Source: an uncultured Actinomycetes bacterium
Lineage (GTDB): Bacteria; Actinomycetota; Acidimicrobiia; Acidimicrobiales; Acidimicrobilacustridaceae
Length of the DNA: 38,354 nucleotides
Reading direction: 5' to 3'
Assembly (NCBI GenBank): GCA_937927725.1
Contig: CALBSE010000025.1
Location: 1-38,354, forward strand
Positions 6,765 to 13,560 of this stretch are shown one piece after another. Under the pieces are notes generated by a model. That model saw nothing but the letters and a program-made list of their open reading frames with translations, ran no database searches and had not been told where the DNA came from. Numbering within the stretch: the first letter of the stretch is position 1; each line of letters starts with the position of its first letter. Made by a program: the position numbers and the translations under genes.

Positions 6765-8238
6765 ACTTCGATCGCAGCGCCGCAAACCGATTCGTTGCGA
6801 ACCACCAGGCAAGTGCGATGAGCGCGAGCGAAAGCCAGACAACCGGAAGTGGTCCGATCACCGTTGCAATCGTGTCACCCGATCGAAGCGCCACGTTTTG
6901 CTGAAGCACCGCTTGTGCGGAGATTGATGTTCGCTGCACAACGTTGCCAGTCGGCGTGACGATCGCAGAAAAACCGGTGGGAGCGGCTTGAAGTACCCAC
7001 CGGCCGGTTTCGATCGCGCGTAACTGACTCGATGCAACCTGTTGCGTTTGTACTTCGGTTAACCAGTAGCTCGAACCATTTGTTGGATTGAGCAAGATCT
7101 GACCACCATGCAGCACGCCGTCGCGTCCGCGATTCGTAAAGAAGATCTCCCATGAAATCGCGACGGCCAGATTTCCGGCAGGAGTATGCAGAATCGCAGG
7201 CTCGGTACCGGGGACTGCGTCACGAAGGGGAAGACCGCTGTTTGAGCCGGCGATGTTTTCGATGAGGCCACGCAGTGGCACATATTCCCCGAACGGAACT
7301 CGATGCACTTTGTCGTAACGCTCGCCGGAACTGCCGTCGGGTAGGTACACGATTGAGGCATTGGCGAAGCTCGATGAATTGAGTCCCTCAGTGATGCCGG
7401 CGATAAGCGTTGTGTCAAGGTCTTTCGCAATGGCAGAAAGTTCACCGTTCTCGCGATTGGCGGTGATCGGACCTTCCACCGCAACAACGTTTTCTGGCCA
7501 GACAACGAGGTCGACGGGTGTCGTTACGAGCTTGGTGGCCTCGACGTGTCGATTGAACACATCGCGGGGGTTCGTTTCGCTGGCGTGCGTGCCTTGAGGA
7601 CCTCCGCCCTGCACGACCGCAGCATTGATCGTGCGAATGTCGTGGCCACTCGGGGCAAACACCGCAAAGGCCCAGAGGGCAACGACGCTTCCGATCGCGA
7701 GGGCCCCGAGAAGGTGTCGGCGCTCCCAAAGTGCCGACAACGCCACACCGACGATGGCAACAGCGAACGTGACGCCGATGGCACAGAACACCCGCGCAAT
7801 TTGGCCAAGCGGTGCGCTTGCTTGCCCCATGGCTGTGGTTGCGAGGGGGACGCCTCCAAAGGGAAAAGTGCAACGCGCAGCTTCGGCGAGGGTGAAGGCG
7901 GCGGGAACGGCAAGCCACCGAACCCACGATCGTGAACTGCGGCCAGGAACGGCGAGGCCGGCGACACCCACATAGAACGCGAACACAATGATGGCGATCG
8001 GGTAGCCCGGGGCCGTGAGATCAACCATCCACAACATCGCGGGAGCAAACCACGCAACTGCGAAAACTGTGGAGCGAAGAAACCTCTGGCTCGGTTTCGC
8101 AGTTCGCAGAAGCCGATCCCACATCGCGATGCCGATGAACGCAAGCGGCCACCATCCCCACGGCGGAACTGATGCAGCAACGAGGAGGCCTGCAACAACA
8201 GCGCGAAGCAACGCTCGAAGTGTGCGTGGGTCGATCAT
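6742..8238 (-). CDS. lnt: Apolipoprotein N-acyltransferase with serine at the nucleophile position
   Basis: 498 residues from the ATG at 8238, which lies 4 bases after the stop of the ABC permease gene; the open frame upstream would overlap that gene. Lnt adds the third acyl chain to lipoproteins in the membrane. The first about 195 residues form several membrane helices, the nitrilase domain follows at about 200-440, and a last helix lies near 458-481. Triad positions: Glu249 in VVWPEN and Lys310 in YDKVHRVPFGEYVP are present, and the loop Glu318 is kept. The expected nucleophilic cysteine before (W/Y/F)E is Ser362 in AVAISWEIFF (codon TCA at 7153-7155). The fold is clearly Lnt; whether it can acylate is open. 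The convergent dtd gene overlaps by 23 bases. Confidence 0.88.
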   Translation of the reverse strand: MIDPRTLRALLRAVVAGLLVAASVPPWGWWPLAFIGIAMWDRLLRTAKPSQRFLRSTVFAVAWFAPAMLWMVDLTAPGYPIAIIVFAFYVGVAGLAVPGRSSRSWVRWLAVPAAFTLAEAARCTFPFGGVPLATTAMGQASAPLGQIARVFCAIGVTFAVAIVGVALSALWERRHLLGALAIGSVVALWAFAVFAPSGHDIRTINAAVVQGGGPQGTHASETNPRDVFNRHVEATKLVTTPVDLVVWPENVVAVEGPITANRENGELSAIAKDLDTTLIAGITEGLNSSSFANASIVYLPDGSSGERYDKVHRVPFGEYVPLRGLIENIAGSNSGLPLRDAVPGTEPAILHTPAGNLAVAISWEIFFTNRGRDGVLHGGQILLNPTNGSSYWLTEVQTQQVASSQLRAIETGRWVLQAAPTGFSAIVTPTGNVVQRTSISAQAVLQQNVALRSGDTIATVIGPLPVVWLSLALIALAWWFATNRFAALRSKFRPQRSE

Positions 8239-8242
8239 GAAC

Positions 8243-9088
8243 TCACGCGTGAGCAGGATGCGCGCGTCGGCCGATGCGACCCGCCAGTTCTCGACCCGCG
8301 AGAACAATGAAGAAGATCGCGACGGCCGTGCCGGCCATCGTCGCGCCAGCAGCAGTATCAAAGTGATAGGTGATGATGAGTCCAATGAAAATGGACGCAA
8401 CGCCGATGAAACAAGCGGTCGCCATCATCGATGGGACTCGACGCACTAACAGTGCCGCAGTCGCTGGCGGCGCAATGAGTAGGCCAAAGACCAGAAGTGT
8501 TCCCACGGTGCGGAACGAGGCCACGATGGCGATGGCGATGAGGGTGAGCATTGCAATGTGCGCAAGACGGGGACGCATTCCCAACGATGCGGCCTTGTCG
8601 GAATTAAACGAAAGCGCCAGGAACAGACGATGAAACGCGATGACTGCAACAAGAGTGACAACTGCGGCAATCGACTGCAGCCAAATGTCGGAGTTCTTCA
8701 CTCCAAGAACTGATCCGAACAGGAACGAGGTGAGGTCGCCAGTGAAGGAACGAGTTCTCGAAATGATGACGACACCAAGCGCGAGCATTCCAACAAAGAG
8801 CAAGCCGATCCCGGTGTCTGCGGAAAGTTTCGATGCTCGATTCACGAGATTGATGCCGATCACCATGATGATTGCTGAGATGAACGCACCGATCGCGATG
8901 TCGACGCCGACGATGAACGCAACGGCAATGCCGGGTAACACGCCGTGAGCAAGCGCATCGCCCATGAACGACATCCCCCGGATAACAACCCACGTGCCAA
9001 TGAGCGAGCACGTGACCGCGGCGAGACATCCCGCGAACAGTGCTCGCAGGATGAAGTCGTAATGGAAGGGATCAGTCAGCCAAGCCAC
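8243..9088 (-). CDS. znuB: ABC-type zinc/manganese transporter permease
   Basis: 281 residues with about eight hydrophobic helices, a member of the ABC-3 family of metal permeases. Family elements: FILRALFAGCLAAVTCSLIGTWVVIRGMSFMGDALAHGVLPGIA at 12-55 (the G-D-A-L-A-H-G-V-L-P-G motif), and LGMRPRLAHIAML followed by TLLVFGLLIAPPATAALLVRR. It would form the membrane channel for the metal-binding protein encoded 43 bases upstream. The start is GTG. No ATPase gene lies beside it, which is unusual for the family, so the ATPase must be encoded elsewhere. Zinc is favoured over manganese by the ligands of the binding protein and by the Fur-type operator. Confidence 0.88.
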   Translation of the reverse strand: MAWLTDPFHYDFILRALFAGCLAAVTCSLIGTWVVIRGMSFMGDALAHGVLPGIAVAFIVGVDIAIGAFISAIIMVIGINLVNRASKLSADTGIGLLFVGMLALGVVIISRTRSFTGDLTSFLFGSVLGVKNSDIWLQSIAAVVTLVAVIAFHRLFLALSFNSDKAASLGMRPRLAHIAMLTLIAIAIVASFRTVGTLLVFGLLIAPPATAALLVRRVPSMMATACFIGVASIFIGLIITYHFDTAAGATMAGTAVAIFFIVLAGRELAGRIGRRAHPAHA

Positions 9089-9113
9089 AGGTATCGGAGG
9101 TTAGAGGGTTCGT

Positions 9114-9128
9114 TCCTGCGAGGCAGGA
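9114..9128 (-). other. Intercistronic hairpin between binding-protein and permease genes
   Basis: TCCTGC-GAG-GCAGGA is a perfect 6-bp stem with a 3-base loop, three bases after the stop of the binding-protein gene. There is no U-tract in the direction of transcription, so a processing or stability role (more binding protein than permease) is more likely than full termination. Confidence 0.35.
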
Positions 9129-9131
9129 TTT

Positions 9132-10088
9132 CTAACGACCATTGAGGCCATCGGCGATGAGTCGAGCAGTGGAGGTGATGAGCCCGGGGTAGGTCGCAGT
9201 TGCGCTCCCGGATTTTCCGAGGCTGTCGGTCGACAGCTCAACGATCGAAATTTTCGAGCCGAGTTCGCGGGCAAGAGTGTCTGCGAGTTTCGACGACGTG
9301 GTTGATTCGCTGAAGATTGCTTTCACGCCGGCAGACGTAATGGTCGCAACCAAGTCGCGAAGGTCAGATGCGCTTGGTTCGGCGAGTGTTGAGCCGCCGG
9401 GGATGATTGTCCCAATCACTTTGTAGTGAAAGTGATTGGCGAAGTACTCCAGAGCGTCGTGGTTGGTGACGAGTAGGCGTTGCGTCTCTGGAACGGTGTC
9501 GAGGATCGCCGCTGCTTCAACACCAGCATTGAGCGCAGCGAGTGAGTAATTGGCGGCGTTGGCGTCAAGCGTTGCTCGATCGATGTTCGTTGTTCGCGCG
9601 AGTTCATTGGCCACGAGTGATGCAGCGCGCGACATTCGATCGGGATCAAGCCAGAAGTGAGGATCGGGTTGATCAGTGCCGGGGCGATTGAGTGGATCGA
9701 TCAGTGGTCCCACTTCGAAAACGTTCGCACCATCATTGGCCGCACTCTGCAATGTGCTCGCAAGTCGTTCTTCAAGGCCGAGTCCGTTGGCGACGACTAA
9801 CGATGCGTCCCGGAGCTTTGCCGCTTGAGAAGCAGATGGTTCGAAATCATGGGGGTCGGCGCCGCGCGGAATGAGCACTTGGACGTTGATGTCTTTGCCG
9901 CCCACCTGTTGGACGAGATCGCCCATAATCGGTGTCGTCGCGATCACGGTCGGCTTTCCATCGCTGGCCTTTGCCGTTGACGAACTACCGCATGCCGAAA
10001 GGAGAATCGTGCCGATGACGGCGACGGCCACGAGCGCGCCGGACCAGCGGCGAGTGCCACGTCCCGGGTTACACGTGCGTTGGTCCAT
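9132..10088 (-). CDS. znuA: Zinc-type ABC transporter substrate-binding lipoprotein
   Basis: 318 residues. A signal anchor is followed by a lipobox, LLSAC at about 29-33, so it is tethered outside the membrane. The cluster-A1/TroA pattern is clear: GADPHDFEPSASQAAKL holds the first metal His, DPHFWLDPDRM the second, LVTNHDALEYFANHF the third, and IFSESTTSSK the fourth ligand region. A His at the third position rather than the Glu of manganese proteins points to zinc. The His-rich loop of some ZnuA proteins is missing. The ATG at 10088 has AGGGG about 8 bases upstream. A Fur-family palindrome sits 17 bases before the ATG. It is cotranscribed with the permease gene. Confidence 0.92.
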   Translation of the reverse strand: MDQRTCNPGRGTRRWSGALVAVAVIGTILLSACGSSSTAKASDGKPTVIATTPIMGDLVQQVGGKDINVQVLIPRGADPHDFEPSASQAAKLRDASLVVANGLGLEERLASTLQSAANDGANVFEVGPLIDPLNRPGTDQPDPHFWLDPDRMSRAASLVANELARTTNIDRATLDANAANYSLAALNAGVEAAAILDTVPETQRLLVTNHDALEYFANHFHYKVIGTIIPGGSTLAEPSASDLRDLVATITSAGVKAIFSESTTSSKLADTLARELGSKISIVELSTDSLGKSGSATATYPGLITSTARLIADGLNGR

Positions 10089-10105
10089 ACCGACCCCTAA
10101 ATAGG

Positions 10106-10124
10106 AATGAGAAGCATTCTCATT
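10106..10124 (-). promoter_or_regulatory. Fur/Zur-type operator in front of the zinc-uptake genes
   Basis: AATGAGAA-GCA-TTCTCATT is a perfect 19-base palindrome ending 18 bases before the ATG of the binding-protein gene. It matches the Fur-family box pattern AATGAnAAnCATTnTC closely. Given the zinc-type binding protein, a Zur repressor is the likely ligand. No fur or zur gene is in the window; the DtxR-family regulator at 19218-19889 recognises a different type of site. Confidence 0.7.
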
Positions 10125-10163
10125 ATGGGGGTCTCGGCGAGGATCAGCAACCCGTCCTTGGGG

Positions 10164-10760
10164 TTACTGGGCGGGAAGCTTCAGCCGAGGGGGCAGCAGC
10201 CGGTCAGCGATGTCGTCATAGGTCGCAACGGTGGCCTCAACCGTGATGGTGCCGGCCTTTTTGAACTGCAGCGTGATGGGAATCTTCTGGCCAACGGTGA
10301 GGGGGCTGACGAGTCCCTTGAGAAGCAATTGCGCTGTCCCCGGCTGAAGTCGCAAATCGCCGAAACCGGGAACTTCGAGTTGCCCGACGTCAGTAAGCAG
10401 GCCGCCGACATTTCCCACGACCCCGCCGCTTGTCACGATAGATGTCGTTGTATCCACCGGTGCAAAAAGTTGGAGCTGTACCGACGCTGCGGCTGGGGTC
10501 GATGCGGAAAGCAGTGTGTCTGCGCCGCCGGCGTTGTGGATCACCATGTACGCGCCCGTCGGGTCGTAGTCGACGCCAACAAGCGAGTCGCGAATCGAGA
10601 GCGACGGTGTTGGTGAATCAAATGGTCGAACAACGGCAACGAGCACCACGATGCCAATGCAAAACACAATGACGTAAAGCGGCGCAAAGCGCATGATGCG
10701 CGAGTAGATGTCCGGCTTGTGCTTTGGCGCTGGGACGTCTGCGGGGGAATCGGTTGTCAT
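10164..10760 (-). CDS. Membrane-anchored PCuAC-fold protein without copper ligands
   Basis: 198 residues: a short cytoplasmic start, one membrane helix at about 27-45, then an extracytoplasmic domain of the PCuAC (copper chaperone) type. Visible family parts are the YMVIHNAGGADTLLSASTP strand pair, LEVPGFGDLRLQPGTAQLLLKGL, LTVGQKIPITLQFKKAG and a final TVEATV strand. In true PCuAC proteins copper is held by an H-M-x10-M-x21-H-x-M set; here the matching stretches read SVQLQLF and GTAQLLL, with no His or Met. It therefore has the fold but not the copper site. It sits between an esterase gene and the zinc-uptake genes. Function unknown. Confidence 0.75.
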   Translation of the reverse strand: MTTDSPADVPAPKHKPDIYSRIMRFAPLYVIVFCIGIVVLVAVVRPFDSPTPSLSIRDSLVGVDYDPTGAYMVIHNAGGADTLLSASTPAAASVQLQLFAPVDTTTSIVTSGGVVGNVGGLLTDVGQLEVPGFGDLRLQPGTAQLLLKGLVSPLTVGQKIPITLQFKKAGTITVEATVATYDDIADRLLPPRLKLPAQ

Positions 10761-10815
10761 TGACGGTCCGTTCTCGTTGCGAGGCCTTCATCCTTACCGC
10801 GCTGCAAGGAATTGG

Positions 10816-11478
10816 TCAGATCGGGGGAGACTGCGGTCGTTGGCCCCGAGAGAGCGCATCAAGCCAGGTTGCCAATTGATCGGTGAGTGGCGTATCGAAC
10901 CGGTGGCCACCGCGAACTTCTGACCACGTTGTGAGGGCGTCGGCGCGATGAAAGGCCTTCGCTGCGGAACGACCACGGATTGGTTCAACCAGTTCATCAT
11001 CTTCACCATGTGCGAAAAGAACCGGTCGTTGTGACGCGCGCGAAAGTTCGATGAGCGAGTCCTCGCGGCTCGGCAGATAGGCGGCAAGCGCCGCTGCTGC
11101 ACTTGGGGTAACAGTCGAGGTCGGATCAACAAGGTGGGCAAGCGCAAGCGCACCGCCCTGGGAAAATCCGGCGACGACGAGTGCGTCGTCGTTCAGACCG
11201 GTGTCGGTGAGGAGCGCTACGCACAGTGCGTCAATCGATGCGAGTGCCGCTGCAAGTGCGACAGGGTCCGGGCCGTTTTCGTTGACGTCATACCAATACG
11301 GACCGCGGTCGCTTGGTGTTTGCGGTTCGACAACAACGATGAGCCACTGCTCATTCGGGTCAAAGGTTGCGGCGCGATCAAGGAACGGCTCAGGTGTATC
11401 GCCGTAACCTGGAATGAGCACGAGCACACGTTCGGGCGATGCTGGCCCTCGGCGAATGCTTCGCAATGTGTTGGTCAT
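10816..11478 (-). CDS. Alpha/beta-hydrolase, phospholipase/carboxylesterase family
   Basis: 220 residues from the ATG at 11478, which overlaps the preceding stop as ATGA; a start 13 codons earlier would lie inside that gene. The fold is shown by LVLIPGYGDTPEPF (oxyanion strand), the nucleophile Ser106 in AGFSQGGALAL, Asp161 in LFAHGEDDELVEP and His192 in RGGHRFD. This family, related to acyl-protein thioesterase 1 and YpfH, cleaves small carboxyl esters. No signal peptide is present, so it is probably cytoplasmic even though it is coupled to a secreted NlpC/P60 hydrolase. Substrate unknown. Confidence 0.88.
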   Translation of the reverse strand: MTNTLRSIRRGPASPERVLVLIPGYGDTPEPFLDRAATFDPNEQWLIVVVEPQTPSDRGPYWYDVNENGPDPVALAAALASIDALCVALLTDTGLNDDALVVAGFSQGGALALAHLVDPTSTVTPSAAAALAAYLPSREDSLIELSRASQRPVLFAHGEDDELVEPIRGRSAAKAFHRADALTTWSEVRGGHRFDTPLTDQLATWLDALSRGQRPQSPPI

Positions 11479-12080
11479 CGAACCCTTCCAGCTGCCGATG
11501 TTGCGCCTGTCCACCAATCGATGGAGTCATAGCGCACCACACCAGAGCTGTTCGGTGCGTGAATCATGATGCCGTCGCCGACGTAGAGGCCGACGTGATC
11601 AGGCTCGCCCCCGCCGAAACCCCATTCGAAGATGAGGTCTCCCGGTTGGAGTTCGTTGAGCGAAATGTGTTCGACCGCTGCCCACTGGGCCCCTGAATTG
11701 TGGGGGAGTTCAACGCCGAGCTGCATCCATGCCCAGCGAGTGAAGCCGGAGCAGTCGAAGGCGTAGGGGCCGCTCGCGGAATAGACGTACGGGGCGCCGA
11801 GCTTGGTTTCCCCGGCGTCGACAGTTGCTTGGCCGATGGCGATACGCCACGTGGCGGCGGTGAGTTGGGCGCCACTTTCAGGGATGGGTTCGGTCGAACT
11901 GAGTGTGGGACTTGGGAGATCGGGGAGGACAGGGACCTCAGCGACCGAAGTCGTGGCCGGGAGCGCTGAGGTCGAACTCGGGGCAATCCAAAGTCCGAGC
12001 GTGAGAAGTGCGACCACCATGACCGGGACGAGGGTCAGGGAATGAACGAGGCGGATCCGGCCAGGGGGGTTCGGGCTCAT
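11475..12080 (-). CDS. Secreted NlpC/P60 cell-wall peptidase
   Basis: 201 residues: a hydrophobic signal segment at about 13-33, a Ser/Thr/Pro-rich linker to about 70, and a C-terminal NlpC/P60 domain. The catalytic set is complete: Cys110 in YAFDCSGFTRWAW, His162 in PDHVGLYVGDG and His174 in MIHAPNSSG. ELPHNSGAQW and LQPGDLIFE are also typical. Enzymes of this type cut the gamma-D-glutamyl-diaminopimelate or similar peptide bond of peptidoglycan outside the membrane and help cell separation or wall turnover. The gene starts a short operon with the esterase gene by ATGA overlap. A leader hairpin lies just upstream of the ATG. Confidence 0.93.
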   Translation of the reverse strand: MSPNPPGRIRLVHSLTLVPVMVVALLTLGLWIAPSSTSALPATTSVAEVPVLPDLPSPTLSSTEPIPESGAQLTAATWRIAIGQATVDAGETKLGAPYVYSASGPYAFDCSGFTRWAWMQLGVELPHNSGAQWAAVEHISLNELQPGDLIFEWGFGGGEPDHVGLYVGDGIMIHAPNSSGVVRYDSIDWWTGATSAAGRVR

Positions 12081-12091
12081 TGTTACGAAAG

Positions 12092-12131
12092 TGTTGCGTT
12101 TTCATCGCAGTCTTGCAACGCAGGCGCAACA
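12092..12131 (-). promoter_or_regulatory. Inverted repeat in the leader of the NlpC/P60 gene
   Basis: TGTTGCG at 12092-12098 and CGCAACA at 12125-12131 are perfect 7-base complements 26 bases apart, and a further TTGCAACG lies between them. In the minus-strand RNA the stem would end 11 bases before the ATG, where no ribosome site is seen. It could be a translation-control hairpin or a split operator. Confidence 0.35.
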
Positions 12132-12155
12132 TTTTCGCAGTAATAGTGCTCTGAA

Positions 12156-12185
12156 CAGGGGAAACGTCCCTGACATTTTCTGTCA
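12156..12185. promoter_or_regulatory. Two adjoining inverted repeats between divergent secreted-protein genes
   Basis: CAGGG-7-CCCTG (12156-12172) runs directly into TGACA-TTTTC-TGTCA (12171-12185). Both have perfect 5-base arms and they share two bases. They sit midway between the start of the NlpC/P60 gene and the start of the repeat-protein gene and could be operators for both. No regulator is assigned. Confidence 0.3.
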
Positions 12186-12326
12186 CAACAGACGCGAATT
12201 GGGGTGCGTCAGGGTCTCGATCACCAGTTTTGAAGTGAAATCAGCGTGATCAGCTCATGTACCAGAAATCTACGTTCGAGTAGAGTTCGACCTCGTCGTC
12301 GCCGAGAATTCAAACCGAGACCTCAC

Positions 12327-13547
12327 ATGAAGAAGCTGCTTGGATCACTACTCGCCACCATCCTCATGGTGGGTGTCACCGCAGTGCCACTACCGGCCGG
12401 CGCGTCGGTCGACACGGCGGCGCTGGTTCCGACTCCGGCGCCGGGATTGAGTTCGTTTCTCAAATCGGTGTCCTGCCTGACCTCGATTTCATGCATCGCC
12501 GTGGGTTACACCTCTGATGGAACTTCGGCGCTGTCACTCATCGAGTCATGGGACGGAGCGGCGTGGACGGTTGTCTTGTCGCCGTCAGTGGCCAATTCGG
12601 AGAGTCTTCTTCGCGGGGTGAGTTGCGTCGATTCGTCATTCTGTTTCGCAGTCGGCAACTCGGGTCCGTGGAATGGCGAACACACACTCACGGAGATGTG
12701 GGACGGCACCAGTTGGACGATCGTCCCGAGTCCCGATGGCACAAACCACAGTCGGCTGAGCTCGGTGTCTTGCGTCAGTGTCTCATTTTGCGTCGCCGTT
12801 GGATCCGACGCGAGCCAAACGGCGACTCTTATGGAGTTCTGGGACGGAAGCACGTGGTCGGTCCGTTCCATAACCAGCCCTGAGGCGACCTATAACTCGC
12901 TTAATTCCGTCGCCTGTGTCTCGGAGGCCTTCTGTATGGCGGTGGGCAGCGCCAGCAGTGGAACTTGGAAAGCAATTGCGACGGAGTGGAATGGCGTCAG
13001 TTGGAACCCCGTAGCGATCCCGAATAGTGGACCTGGGTCCTTCGGTCAGTCGATTTCGTGCCGTACTGCGGACTTCTGTGTCTTCACGGGTCTTGCGAAC
13101 GGTACGCCACAAACCGGGATCGCTGGGTTCTGGGATGGCTCGGCGTGGACGCTGGATCCTTCCTTTGTGGTCGATCCCGGTGATGGGCTCGGCATGGATG
13201 CGATTGATTGTGCGAGCGAGCAGGCCTGCGTCGTGAGCGGCAGTCGGTTTCTCGCGAGTGGGCTGCAGGAACCAGTTCTTGTCAATTGGGACGGCAGTGG
13301 TTGGAGCGAGATCGCTGCGCCGGCCGAGTCGGTCACGGACTACAGCGAGTTGTACGCCGTATCCTGCGCGACGCAATGGTCCTGCATGTCGGTCGGCTAC
13401 TACGAGCCGGTCGGTCTTGACGCGACCCTTGCGATCAATGTGACGGGGACTGAACCACCCCCCACGTCGACGACCACGATTGCGTCATCGACGACGTCAT
13501 CGACGATCCCGTCATCGGAACCACTTCCGCCAGCTTTCACCGGTTGA
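12327..13547 (+). CDS. Secreted seven-repeat, probably beta-propeller protein
   Basis: 406 residues from ATG 12327 (MKKLLGSLLATIL); the signal peptide probably ends after PAGA near residue 26. The body holds seven imperfect repeats of about 45-60 residues. Each begins with a pair of cysteines seven apart, as in SVSCVSVSFCVAVG, and most continue into a WDGxxW strand. Seven such units suggest a seven-bladed propeller pinned by one disulfide per blade. After the last unit comes a Thr/Ser-rich linker and the C terminus PLPPAFTG. No LPxTG anchor with membrane helix follows, so the protein is probably released. No catalytic motif is visible. An 11-base-spaced GTTCGA direct repeat (12274 and 12285) lies upstream, overlapping a possible -10 TAGAGT at 12281. 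Confidence 0.8.
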   Translation: MKKLLGSLLATILMVGVTAVPLPAGASVDTAALVPTPAPGLSSFLKSVSCLTSISCIAVGYTSDGTSALSLIESWDGAAWTVVLSPSVANSESLLRGVSCVDSSFCFAVGNSGPWNGEHTLTEMWDGTSWTIVPSPDGTNHSRLSSVSCVSVSFCVAVGSDASQTATLMEFWDGSTWSVRSITSPEATYNSLNSVACVSEAFCMAVGSASSGTWKAIATEWNGVSWNPVAIPNSGPGSFGQSISCRTADFCVFTGLANGTPQTGIAGFWDGSAWTLDPSFVVDPGDGLGMDAIDCASEQACVVSGSRFLASGLQEPVLVNWDGSGWSEIAAPAESVTDYSELYAVSCATQWSCMSVGYYEPVGLDATLAINVTGTEPPPTSTTTIASSTTSSTIPSSEPLPPAFTG

Positions 13548-13560
13548 GTAATTCCTCGGC

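Noticed and set aside
12081..12326. A c-di-AMP riboswitch upstream of the NlpC/P60 gene
   Set aside because: Such riboswitches precede some actinobacterial wall-hydrolase genes, but the leader is short and I could not find the conserved core.
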